A DNA stretch of 64,000 nt from positions 620,001 through 684,000 of the forward strand of contig NW_026516209.1 of the NCBI RefSeq assembly GCF_025602895.1, written 5' to 3'. Below are positions 47,023 through 58,759 of the stretch, piece after piece (within the stretch, counting starts at the first letter, position 1; each line of letters begins with the position of its first letter). The translations under genes and the position numbers were made by a program. Source of the stretch: Polychytrium aggregatum (lineage: Eukaryota; Chytridiomycota; Chytridiomycetes; Polychytriales). Below the pieces are notes generated by a model. The model did no database searches. It was not told where the DNA came from and saw nothing but the letters and a program-made list of their open reading frames with translations.

Positions 47023-47329
47023 GGCTGGGATGGGCCGTTGGGTGGATTCAAGAGTACAGAGCTGGAATGACGCAGCGGCCAGCAGGCGGTGAGCGAGCAG
47101 ATCGTGCCAGAGAGGGCTGGATATTCTCGCGCTCATCCAGAGAACGAAGGGTTGCGAACGTGTTCGCCGGGTTCATTCGCTGGGATCGTTCGCCGGGTTA
47201 TCCTTGATCTGTGCCTGGACCGCCGCAAGACCACCGACTGGTCCATGCTGCCTCTGGCTGATACATGCCTCGGCCAGATCGACTGCGTCTATACGAGCAA
47301 CAGCGCTGCGCTACAACACCCGAGCCGCA
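47023..47329. other. Divergent promoter region
   Basis: Between NR2C2AP homologue and the unrecognised gene at 47,330. Contains short repeats of gttcgccgggtt at 47,160-47,205. No gene seen. Confidence 0.4.
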
Positions 47330-49078
47330 ATGTCCCGCTCTGCAAAGGCATTGAACCCAACCTCAAACTCGGACTCGGTCTCGGTCTCGGACTCGGATTC
47401 GTCCTTTTCCCCGTCGTCGCGGGCGTCGACCGATGACGACGCTACGGATCGAGACAACTTGCCCTCCGCCTCAAAGCCAGCGCCGAGAAAGCGCAAAGCG
47501 ATTGTCTTGGAGCCTGCCATATCCGATGCGTCTGCTGCACATCGCCCGCAGAAGCAACGGCAAAAGCCGATCCTTCCGCTGGGCGATCCCAGCCTGCAGA
47601 GCTTGATGACCATCCACACGTATCCCCGCCACAAGTTTTCCAAAACCCAGGGACTGGCGATTTGGTACTTTCCGCAGCGCAACACCCTTCCGTTCGATGT
47701 CCTGTCTCCTCTCGCTCATCGCTACATGAACGACACCGTGGCCCGCTCGGTGGACCTTTATCGATCAAGAAGCCTGCCCGAAAGCGACCAGATCTTTGAT
47801 TTCAATCGCCCGATCGGACTGTGGCCGCTCAGAAACCCCCCTGTCTCTGATCTAACTCCGAGGTAGCTATCGGCGTCGATGGCCAGCGACTCGGCGTTCG
47901 TTCCTGATCCTGGACCAACCGACCTCTGCCAAATGCGCTCGATAGAGAGTTGACATCGCCTCTGTCCACTCTCTCGTCGATCCAGATCAAGTTTCGTTGT
48001 CGACGAAGTGAGCATCGCTGACGCTTCGGTGAGTCGCTTTGAGCTTTCGAATCGTGTTGTCCTCGCCAATGCTGGTGATTTTGGCCATGTTGCTCCCCGG
48101 ACGTTGTGGACTTTGACTCATGAGCATGGCCCTCGCCCCACTGGATCCGAAGGAACAGACCCTCGATCCGCTTGATGAATCCGGCAATGGGCCATCGCCA
48201 ATTCTGCCTCTCGAGGATCCGTCTGAAACGCGGTTGCGACTCGACTTGCTTCCGTTTGCACTTGAGGCCCAGAGGATGGCCAAAGTCCCAGATGGCAGCC
48301 GGCACCTGGATCCGAAGCTCGCCCGGGCGGTTGCCGAGTCAACGAGCCAGGCTTTTGATGTCATACTCGAAGGTCTCAGAGCTGTCCGGACATATGCCAC
48401 GCAATCGCAGATGCAGCGGAGGTAATGCACACTCGGCCGGAGGAATGACCCGAATACTCTTTGAAGCTCCAGTCAAATACTTATTGTGGCTCAATGTTGA
48501 GTCGCTCCAAGCGCCAGGCTCGTCGGTATGCATCCCGCGAGTCGCAGCCTCACCAACATCTTCATTGCACCGCAGGATCATCGACTTCTCATTGATCAAG
48601 TACGGCGACTGGCGCTCTGTCATTGCTGCTGCCAGATTCGCAGGAGTCAGCGACAGGTAACTGGGTCGGAGCTTCCCCGGCGCCCATGCCTCAGCACGTC
48701 GTCGCTGTCTAGCCTGTGTCTCACACTGCTCCCGCCGATAGAGCCATCGAATGTGCATCACGCCGACTGGAGCAGCTGTTTCCTGCGACCAAGCGCAAGC
48801 ACGTTTCATCTTCCAGACCAAACTACCAGCATGCCCCAGTTATCCCGGATACATTCGATTGTAATAGCCTTGGTGCCATTCGCCGGCATAACATCGAAGA
48901 GTACCAAGCTCCGCTCGAATTCCGTTACGATGACCATTTTGACGCCAGCGACGAACCCATTCTCGACCGAGCGGCTCTCCCCACAGAGACTTTGGACGAT
49001 CTGTCAGCCTCCAAAGGAGCCCAGGCAACTCAAGCGCTTTTGAAGCGGCTGAGGCGGATCAATAAACTCAACATTTAA
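47330..49078 (+). CDS. Unrecognised multi-exon protein (possibly two genes)
   Basis: Not recognised. ATG 47,330 opens an exon to 47,863 that begins with a Ser/Asp-rich region and a basic stretch (KPAPRKRKAIVLE). It then has SLQSLMTIHTYPRHKFSKTQ, GLAIWYFPQRNTLPFDVLSP and AHRYMNDTVARSVDLYRSRS. A small exon (to about 47,999, RELTSPLSTLSSIQIKFRCRR) is joined by AG|A. A coding-looking exon 48,120-48,422 has MALAPLDPKEQTLDPLD, then LLPFALEAQRMAKVPDG and AFDVILEGLRAVRTYA. The terminal exon, from about 48,745 to the stop at 49,078, has AIECASRRLEQLFPATKRKH, then DDHFDASDEPILDRAAL and ATQALLKRLRRINKLNI. It could be a nuclear factor from the basic patches. Several joints remain unresolved. Confidence 0.45.
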
Positions 49079-49229
49079 TTGCATCGCATGGCACAAGTGG
49101 AGACTGCGCCACTCTTCAGAATGCTGAATACACAAACATGCTCTCACAATCTATTCTGACACGCGATCACAGTTCTGAAGCAAACAGAGCGTACTATATC
49201 ACTCTCGGAGGGACTGCACCGTCGGGCTC

Positions 49230-52200
49230 TCACGGATGGACTGACGATAGCTTGATGACCCACACTTGCTGGTCCATAGCTGTGCCCTTGGGCTCCTGGA
49301 ATCGGTAACCGCCCTTGGTTGTGATGATAAGACAGGTTTCGACCTCGGGCAGCTGTTCGGCCGAAGCAAACTTGTGCAGTGTCGCATCGGTGCTTGGCTC
49401 CTCATGCTTCTTGAGCTCTTTCCAAAATTCCTTGGTGGGTGCTCTCAGCAGCAGCTTCAAGCCCTTGCTTGCTCCAAAATCGACAGTTCCCTTGGTCGGC
49501 TCGAGAGTAAAGCTGAAGGTGGTATCGCTTCGCATCAGGTATCGCTGCGTCCGGATAATGTAGCTATCGGAATCCCTGTCGAACTCAAAAGTGCCGTTGA
49601 GCGGCTCAACGGTATACTCGACCACAGGCGGCTTCTTCAAGTCGCCCTTGAGGTTGTTCGGCTTGGCGTTGACAATGTGCAGAATCTCGCTGCCGGCCGG
49701 CAGTGTCCAGCTGCCATCGACAGGGTTTTGCTTCCATACGCAGCGAACCTGGCCGAAATGGACGTTGGACACGCGCGTGATCACCTCCAACGCTCGAGTG
49801 TGGATGCTCTTCAGATCCGAGGACGTTGACTTGTCGTCCGAGCCGCTGGTGGTGTCTTTGTCCCTATCCTTGTGCATGTCCTTCTCTCTGTCTTTCTCTC
49901 TGTCCTTGTCTTTGTCCTTATCCTTGTCTTTGGGACCTGATGCATCTTTCTTGCCCTTTCTGCTTCCTGGCCGTTCCATCTCGTCCTCGGTCAGCAGCGA
50001 CAGGCCGTCGAGTTTGTAGAGTTTCATGAATTGATGCTTGTCTGTCTGCGACACATAGGAGCGACCGAGTGACGACAGCCGGTAGCTTGTATCGATTTCG
50101 TAGCCTTGGACATAGCAATTGTATGCCCATGCTCTGCCGTGCACCTCGATTTGGTGGGGCCGGTCGAAACCTTCGACATAGACCAACACCGTGTCAAAGT
50201 AGCATTCCGACGGATAATCTGGGGCAAAGTGCACCTGGAACTCGGTGCTGGCGCTGGGCTGAACCGTCGCTTTCCATGGGGACACAGTGAAGATCTGTCG
50301 GCCTTTCCACCCTCTCGCCCTGGCTTCGCGTGGGATGGAGACATCTAGGAATCGCTGGGTGGACTCGAGCTCGACGCGGCAAGAGACAGCGATGGTGCTG
50401 TGATTGATCAGCTTGAAGCTCTTGACGCCAGTCTCCCCAAAGGGAATGTCGCCAAAGCCAAGGTACTTGGTGCTCGGCTCGATCGTAACCGATGGGATGA
50501 TGCCCTCGCCAATCAGATAGAGTGGAATACGACAGATCTGGTTGGTGATGTAGATGGTGCTGTAGAACTTGTGGCATGCGTCTGGGCAGAATGCGATCTT
50601 GAGCTCGGATATGGCCTCGGGGTCGGTCATTCGCAAGGTGCTCACTTGCGAGAATGGGCCGATGGGATTGATTCCTTCGCAAATGGGCTGGAAGGGCTCG
50701 ACGCCAATGTTCTTTGCGTTGCGCGATAGCACGAAGCGCTTGCCCAGGGGGACGACACCAAAGTCCACCACCTGGCTCTCGTTGTTCAGAGCGAGATTGG
50801 GCAGCACCAAGTGCGCCAGCACACGCAGATACAGGATCGTCGCTCGACTCTCGCTCGGGGTGTCGCTGAATTTGCGGGGGGTCTTTGAGTTTGGCGGTAT
50901 GCGGGGAGTCGGCATGTGCTCCTTGATGTGGCACGGCACATGGAACACGACCCAGACAGACGGGGGAATGGCCGACTTGAGCGAGCCGATATCGAGCATG
51001 CTTGTTGAGCCAGCCCGATCAATCTCTCGAGGCACTCCAATTGACTGGCCGAGGGTATCGCGTTCCTTTTGACGATCTTTATCTTTATCCCTGTCCTTGT
51101 CCCTGTCTTTGTCCCTCAGCGTATCCGAGCGATTCATAGCCGGTACGCCTGAGCCTTTGGCGATGAGTTTGGATGGCGTTGGAGCTCTCTCAGGCGGGCT
51201 GCTGCTGGGACTGGGTGGCAACTTGGTGACGAGCCTGATCTCGATACTCGCTGTCTTGCCCTGTCCGACGGTACCATGGCTGGGACAAACGACAAGGTTG
51301 ACTTCGCCGTGCTGCGAGGCATGGATCGAGGCATCTTGGATGGCTGTGGTGACTCGGCTGCTCGTAGCCTTGGACTTCCATTCAGCCCCGTAGTCCAGAG
51401 ATTCGCCCTCATAGACGTGGACAACGATTGGTTTTCCAAACTGAAACTCCACCTCTCTTTTGCCATCGGCCAGGCCGCTGACATCGTCCAGGGACATGGA
51501 CTGTGACCCTTGCTGTGCTGTCGTCGAGCTTCTGGAGTTGTGTATCAGCCGGACCTTGGTTGTGCGGGTGCTTCCTCGACCGGTCGTTGCGAAAATGACT
51601 TCATTCTGCCCGAACCGCAGGAGCGGCTTTATACCAAAGCCTGTGCACTTGATCTCCCAGCGCTTGTTCCAAGTGGACATGCACATGATTTTCATCTCGT
51701 GATGGCCCTCTTCCGAGGGCAAAAACTGAAGGGTCTTGGACACAATCTGCGAGGGACCCACTTCAACAAAGTGCTCTGTCCCGGCCTCCTTGCTGTTCAG
51801 GGACTGCTCCAGGAACGTCAGGCACGCATGAGACGACCTGAATCGCAGCTTTTGCGGCAGCATCGAGTGATTTTTGATCCGGAGCGCCGCATGTTTAGCC
51901 TCGTACACAGAGCACGGTCCAAACGATATGTTGCTGGCGTTGCTTGGGTACTCGAACGACACGTCGACTGTGGTGATGTTGCCCATGATGGTGAGCGGGA
52001 TGCTGCAGCTGACTCCAGAGTGGGTGTATCGCACCACGGCCTTGAGCTTGAAGGGCTTGGAGCCCACCATATCGGCCTCATGGCTTCCAAGCGAGGGCTT
52101 GAACGCAAACCACACCTGGAAGGGCTCGCTTGGCTGAACAAAGGCTGTGCCGGGTGAAATGTCGATCTCGCCCACCTGTGGGATCTGAATCGAGAGGATC

Positions 52201-55200
52201 TCGCCGTGATTGGCTTGCATCGGAGAGGCGCCTGGGCTTGCTGGATTGCGATCAGAGCTCTCTTCCACATCCGAGAGAGACACCTCTATCCAGATCTTGA
52301 GAGCGATTGATCCACAGTTTGAAAAGCTCAGGCAGTCCCGGTATGTGCTGCCGATGACGCACATGTTGAAGTTGACTTGGGTGTGGTCCACTTGGATCGG
52401 CGCCCGCGTACCGACGGCAACGCACCGGAGCCGGATCGGGCTGCATTTTTCGTTTCCGAACTCGACAAAGAAGGTCTGTATTTCCTTCTTGGACTCGGCA
52501 ATGTCAAGCCCTGGGCGATACTCGATCCTCACCTTGCTATGGCGGTAGCCCTTCAAAGTGGCGCTGCTGCCATGGACGATCTGGAAGGATGATATGGCAG
52601 CGGGGGGCACGTCTTGAGATAGGTTCTCCTGCCGGTCGGGTCGGAGCGTGTAGTCGACATCAATGCTGCCGAGATTCTTGAGCTCGATCACTCGAAAGAC
52701 CGAGTCGCCGACGATGCACGCCCCAAAGTCGACAACAACCTCGCGACCCTCGGTAATGTAGTGCAAACTCGAGACCTTTCTGCCGGGCTTGAGATGCTCC
52801 GCAGGATCGATCAGACTCTCGGCTGGAATCAGGGCAGTATAGTCCAGCTTGAAGGCCAGCATACCCTTGCCCGCGATGGTGTCCACCACGGGCACGCATT
52901 TGCGTGTTCGGCATCCCACCTCGATAGCGAAGCCATCGCCAAACTCGGAGGAGAACCGGATCAGGCCCTGGGAGACATCGTCGCTGAAATCTCCGGGAGG
53001 ACGGAAGATGACAGTCAGTTCGCAGACCATGCCGGCACTGAGGCGGCCCGATGGCTTCTCTGTGACCTCAAAGAAGCTTGCAAGGTCCACCGAGATGGGC
53101 AGCAGCCGGAATGAGTTGGCCATGCAGCTTGTGTTCGTGACGGTGACTGTTTTGCTGTAAACCATGCCCGGGGTGTAGTCCTTGAACATGACCTTGGATG
53201 GGCTCGCCGTAAACGGCGCCGTGGAGCTCAGATAGAGCGGGACATCTTCTTTAGCCGACCTCACAACGTGATGCGGGACGGGAATGTGCTTCTTGGCCGG
53301 GGACTTGGAGAGGTCTGCCTGCGAGTCAAACTTGTCGAATCCAGATTTCGGTCGGTCGGCAATCGCAGCTGCACTCGGAGCCAGCTCTCGCTCTGTCCCA
53401 TCCTCGTAGCTGTCGTCATCCTTCGCAGCCAATGGAGTGTGCATCAGACCTCTAGCAGTCTCTCGCTCTACAGCCACGGTATCCTTCTGGCTGTCTTGGA
53501 ACTGGCGACACAGCTTGGCCCAAATGTGCTCGCGAGACCTGTTCTTCCGGCTCTTGACAAACTCCTCCCGTACGATGGTATCCAATATTTCCATGATTCG
53601 GTCTGGCTTGGGCCGGCTGTTGATTGCAGTGGTGCGTTTTGTGGACTGACCCGGGAGCGCCCCGTGTGCGCTCTCCAGTGCCTTGGATTTGCGACGAGTT
53701 GGGGACTGGTGAGTGGATGCAGCTTCTGGTTGCCGGCGATGTCTTTCTATTACCACCTGATGTCTCAAGAGACAAAAACGGAGGTAGCCGATATGATGGT
53801 TTGGCGTATCCAGAAGAAGCAGAGCGGTGCTTCACGTCAGTCGCTTCAGGCATCCCTTGGTGAACACACATACCAGCGTCACTCGTTCAATATGCATGCG
53901 TTGTAACGTATCCCATGCTGCATCCAGCAACCGGCTCTGATTCCGGCAGCACAACGGTCTCCGGGCCGCACATTGATCTGGGCGGTCATTGATGATGAGC
54001 CTATGGCTGCAGTCTCACCTTCTCAGGCAGCTTCGGAAGTACTTCGGTGGGGAACTGGAAAACCTCTCCTTTGTCACGAAACGACGTTTCCGAGGGCCGA
54101 GTGCTCCCTTTGGGTTTTCCTGATTCTCGAATCTTGTCTGGACGTCGCATGGCCTTTCCGAGCGGCACTTGGCGGTTGCATATGGCGGTACCTTGGTCGC
54201 CCTGGCTGACGGCGAACTTGTCCTGGGTCTCCTCTAATCGGGTCAGCAAGCGCTCGGTGGGGCCCACAGCCTCCTGGATCTTTGATATCAATTGCTGGCA
54301 CTGCTCGACGACCGACACTTGGATTGCTCGCTCGGATGTGAGATTCTTGATCTTCTTGGCTCGGTAGCCATCGTCAGCCAGTCCTGCAACGCTTTTGTCG
54401 TCTGAAATAGCGACATGACGCTCGGTGGTTCGTTTGGTGGCCTTTGAGAGCGCCCTCATCTCCACTTCGAGCTTTTCGATTTCACGTAGACTCATTTGTT
54501 GGAGGCTCTGTGAGGCACAAGCCAGGCAGGGAGGGGCCCCGAAAAAGCCATAATAGTGAGCGAAAGCAAGACAACACCGCAACCGGGTTCGAAACTGGCA
54601 TTCCTTTCGGGACTGGCGCGACTCTCAGAGACGAGCGACCATAAGCCGAGGGCCTTTGCGGGTCGCGAACCGAGTCGATAATAGCAAGACAACGCGATCG
54701 AAAGTCTGGCAGAGGACACTCGCAACTTTGGTTGTCGAGAATGCATAACCGCCGACATCTAGACTCCCCCGGCTGTACTTACCCGCGCCTGGTACAGTTC
54801 GTCACTCAGCTCAGCGAGATTGCTCTCGGTTTCTGCGAGCCCGCGTCGAACGCTCTTGGTGAGCTTGCGAGTGCTGGTGCGGCTGCGTGCTGCACGGATC
54901 GACTCGGCTCGGCCCAAGGCAAAAGTAGGCTCGCGATTCCGCAATTGAGAATCCCCGAAGCTGTGCTCGATGCGCTCCAGCTCGGCTTTCCGTTCGCTCT
55001 GGAGCATGTCGCGATAGAGGGGAAAGATTTCGTCGTCGGTGGGAACGACGGGTTCATCGAGGTCGTCCACCGAGTCGATCGGGCATGCCGTGAGCTCGGC
55101 TTCTTGAAAGTCATTATCGCTCAGCCGAGCGCTCAGCGAGACTTCAGGCTCCTCGTTGATTTCGGAGAGATAGTCCGGCATCGCGTGAGGCGCTGGCTGG

Positions 55201-55328
55201 AGCAAACCGGTTGCATCAGTTTGCTCGCTGGGGAACGCGTCGGGGTGGCCATCGGCTTGCAGAGGCGATGCGGCACGGCGGATGCCGGCCGAGGACTCTG
55301 GGTCGGGTCGGGTTGCCGCGGCACTCAT
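49230..55328 (-). CDS. CFAP74: CFAP74-like cilia- and flagella-associated protein, 3 visible exons
   Basis: Large axonemal protein, expected in the central apparatus (C1b projection). ATG 55,328 starts an acidic exon that ends at ELYQAR before gtaagt (about 54,780). A coiled-coil exon follows (about 54,490-54,020; EIEKLEVEMRALSKATKR, VEQCQQLISKIQEAVG). The giant exon runs from about 53,730 to 49,230. It contains consecutive ASH/MSP-like beta domains: KVMFKDYTPGMVYSKTVTVT, then VTEKPSGRLSAGMVCELTVI, and VVDFGACIVGDSVFRVIELK. Later blocks include VNFNMCVIGSTYRDCLSFSN, VVDFGVVPLGKRFVLSRNAK, FQVHFAPDYPSECYFDTVLV and YVEGFDRPHQIEVHGRAW. A Lys/Asp repeat (DKDKDREKDREKDMHKD) occurs near residue 1,300 of this exon, and a related DRDKDRDKDKD near 900. 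Total length is about 1,800 residues. The assignment rests on domain order similar to human CFAP74; other ASH proteins of the axoneme remain possible. Confidence 0.78.
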
Positions 55329-55742
55329 AACGATTGATGTGATGATGAAGCCGCTGTCGAAGCCCGCTGCCGTGGCTGCTCCAGCTTGAGTCAGGACGGC
55401 CTTGGCGCCACAAACGATCTGGACTCAAGTCGGACCGACCTTGTTGGCGCCCTGGCGAATTACTGCAAGCAGCTCTGGCCAACACCTCTCCGGCATCGAA
55501 TAACAATTCGTTGTTTGGGATCCCCGGACACAAGGCTGGCGCAATAGACATTCCTCGCCGAGCAGCTCGGCCCAGTCGGCTCTTGGTTGTCGTGGGAATG
55601 CTGGCCACGGCAGGCTGGACTGTCTGTGGCGCAGGGCACTGTGGCACTCACATGACCCAGAAAATGTTCCTCTTCCGCTGCGAGCGCGGACCCAGATCGC
55701 CTTTCTCGTCCTGGCCCAGGGCGCATCCCACCGACCGAAACG
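55329..55742. other. Divergent promoter region CFAP74 / IPI3
   Basis: About 410 bp between two divergent starts; long shadow frames only. No gene seen. Confidence 0.45.
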
Positions 55743-58266
55743 ATGCTGAGCGAAGTGGCTGTGACTGCGTCCTCGGCGGACACCGGTATATTCCTTTGGG
55801 ACATCCGGTCCGGCACCGTGCTGGCATCACTCAAGGGCAACAAATCCACGGGCCGCGTGCTTTCGGCTGTCGCCGGTGTCAACGGCTCGCTGACGACGTC
55901 GGGGTTGTTGGTAGCCCAGAGCGACAAGGCTGTTATCAACTACTGGTCATGGACAAAGGTTGGTTGCTGGAGACAGCTAGTTGTTGTTCCGAGCCGCGAT
56001 CGCTTGGGGATGTGCTCGACGACAGCAGCGAGCAGCCGCGGGCCGCCTGATGCCTGTCGGATGCACGATCGAACGGCAAGAAACATGGCAGCGGCCAAGA
56101 GGCAGAACGGGATTGAGCTGCGTGACGCTGTGCGAAGCAATATGGAGCAGCCGAAGAGTCACGTCTGAGTCCCATCAGCATCCAACTGATCCAGTTGCTC
56201 TTCTCTCCCGCCCGCGGTGCTGTTCTCTGGCCAACAGGAGCAATTTCAGGCCAAGTTCGTGGTTCCCGAAAAGCTTGCTGCAATCGTCGCTTCACACAAC
56301 GGGTCTATCTGTGTGGGAGGCAGCCAGTCGGGGCGAGTTTATGTATGGGAGGTAAGCAGACAATCTCTCCGATGCTGCTGTTCGAGAACGGGCTATCATG
56401 CCATGATCATTGGAGTGCACACGAGCATCGATGTGCAGGGCCATGACCACGGCATGCAGAGCAGAGCCATTGATGCCAGACGATCCGATTGCTGTTAGCC
56501 AGACACTAACACCCATCCGCTGCCTCAGCTTGCGACAGGCAGTCTCCTGAAGATGTTTGATGCCCACTACAAGGCCATCAAGGCAGTATGCTTTACTTCC
56601 GATGACGCCTTCTTCGTGACCGGCAGTGAAGACTCGATTGCAAACGTCTGGCTGATGGGCAGGTAATGGTCGCTTAAGATTCGCACTCTCCGTTGCGGAT
56701 ATCACTTGATCTGAAGGGACGCCTTGGTCGCCTGTTATCGCCGATTCCCGGAGAGATGCTGTTCCGATGCATCGGGTCGCCAAAACCACTGAGCCTCGCA
56801 CTCTGTCGCAATCTGGTGTCTTCTAGCGTCCTCGACCCAAGCGGGCCCGAGTCTCCGGCCCCGTTCCACACGCTCTCTGGACATACCCTTCCTGTCACCG
56901 ATGTTGCCTGCAGCGTCGGCATGGCCGGGCATGCCAGGGTGTTCACGTCCTCTTTCGACCGAACATGCAGAGTATGTTGGACTTGTGTTCGACCGGCATG
57001 ACCTCCAGTCCGTCGATCGGGGCGACTTTACCAGCACGCCAACACCACTTCTATGGCAATCTTTTTTGCGAGGGACGTGGATGCTGACAAAGCTTTGTGC
57101 TGTTGCTTTAGATATGGGAGCTAGCGACAGGAACTCCTTTGGTCACCGTCAACTACCCAAAGCCAGTGACGTCCGTGGCCGTCAACGCCCTCGAGACGTG
57201 CCTGTATGCAGGCGGATCCGATGGCCTCATCTACGGCACCCGTCTCTACAAAAACGAGCAAGAGACAGGATACAGCGTGACAGCGCCAAAGCAAGGCTCT
57301 GTCGAGGATGGCTCGCATGAGAATCTCGTCTATCAGGGACACAGGTAGGCATGTGCACTGAAACGGCATCTATCCTAAAAATCGACAGCGGAATCAACCC
57401 GAGCTATACGCGCTTGATGCACCACGGCCCTGATAACACCCATTCCCGCTGTGATGGATGACAATTGCGCTGCGTGGTTGCATCCAACCAGCCAGACGAT
57501 CACAGATCTGTGTCTTTCGTTTGACGGCTCGCTGATGCTCTCGAGCTCGGAAGACGGCACAGCGATTGTGTGGGATACATCAAGTCGACAGGCGATCCGC
57601 AACTTTGCCCAGCACAAAGGTGTGTGCTCTTGTGTGCATTGGCACATCCCTGTCCAGCCCATTTACCGTGCGCGTCCATGGGTCTGCCAGTCGATCCACC
57701 ATGTCATATCGGCATCCCACCTAACGCCCGGTGAATACCTGCCTCGTCGTGCGAATGCCGGTCATATCTGCATTGCCCTCATTCAGCGGCCGTTACGAGC
57801 GCCACGATCATTTTCCGACCCCCCGAATTACTGGATGCAAATGCCAAGCCCATCCGGCCCGCGCCTCGCGCTCTCAAGCGCTACCAAAAGTCGGCCGAGA
57901 CAGACGGGTTGTCAACCGGAGACGACGACAAGATCATCCTGCCAGAGCCTGGGTTCAACCTGGTGAGTGGTTCCCACAACATCGTAGTGCTACCCTTGTT
58001 CGCGGCTGGCTCGAACTCCCCTGTTGGTTGGATGACTTCTCTGACACTCTCTACAACGTCGACAGCAGCAGCCACCCGGCCCATCGGACGAGAGATCGGC
58101 GGCATCGGTCCAACAGACCCTGTCGCTGATTACGCAACAGGGCAGTGACGAGCATCTCAACGAGATCGAGCGACTCAAGCTGGAGATCTCCAAGCTGAAG
58201 CATAACAACTCGCTCCTGAAGAAAGCCAACGACGAGCTGTATCAGGCCATGGCAAAGAAAGCATAG
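55743..58266 (+). CDS. IPI3: IPI3/WDR18 WD40 protein of the Rix1 complex, multi-exon
   Basis: WD40-repeat subunit of the Rix1-Ipi1-Ipi3 (PELP1-TEX10-WDR18) complex, which works in ITS2 processing and pre-60S maturation and in replication licensing. ATG 55,743 starts MLSEVAVTASSADTGIFLWD. WD repeats continue in separate exons: VINYWSWTK, GSICVGGSQSGRVYVWE, and IKAVCFTSDDAFFVTGSEDS followed by IANVWL. Then come PVTDVACSVGMAGHARVFTS, IWELATGTPLVTVNYPKPVT and SVAVNALETCLYAGGSDGLI. The last WD repeat is ITDLCLSFDGSLMLSSSEDG followed by TAIVWD. The C-terminal exon is a coiled coil (LNEIERLKLEISKLKHNNSL), typical for Ipi3/WDR18. The stop is TAG 58,264-58,266. About ten exons. Confidence 0.85.
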
Positions 58267-58759
58267 ACGCAATCCCGCATCGCGCCGCTGTTTGCTTCCT
58301 GCGGCCGAGTCTCCCGAGCGAGACACAAATACAGTGCGGTCAATAGTGCCCATCATTCCTATCGGCACGCGGAGCACACCCCGTCTTGACGAATGTGTAG
58401 GGATTCTGGAAGCTGCTGTCGCCATGGCTTCAGAATACACACCTACAGTGGCGCCCGCCAGCAGCATGGCCCAGAAGTGCGCCAGACGGGTCGATAGCAC
58501 CGTGACTGCAGCATTGGGTCGGTGCCGTGAATGAGATGCTTTTGGCATATATACCAGCCGAACCTTTCACCGTCTTGTGCTTGAGCCACCTGTCTGTGTC
58601 ACGCTCTCGTCAAATCCAGCCAATCGTTTCTCCAAAAAAGCGACCTCCCAAGTTGCGGCCGACCCCTCCCAGCCGGACAGCTTTTCTTCAGCCCACCATC
58701 GGCCAGACGCCCGGCGCTTGCTCTCGATCCAGCACCGCAGCCGCTGCTCCACAAGCTCC
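58267..58759. other. Intergenic region IPI3 to bZIP gene
   Basis: Short region holding the IPI3 terminator and the bZIP promoter. No gene seen. Confidence 0.4.

Noticed and set aside
54560-54610. tRNA-like ggttcgaaac segment
   Set aside because: No matching acceptor or D-arm sequence could be found around it; it lies in a CFAP74 intron.
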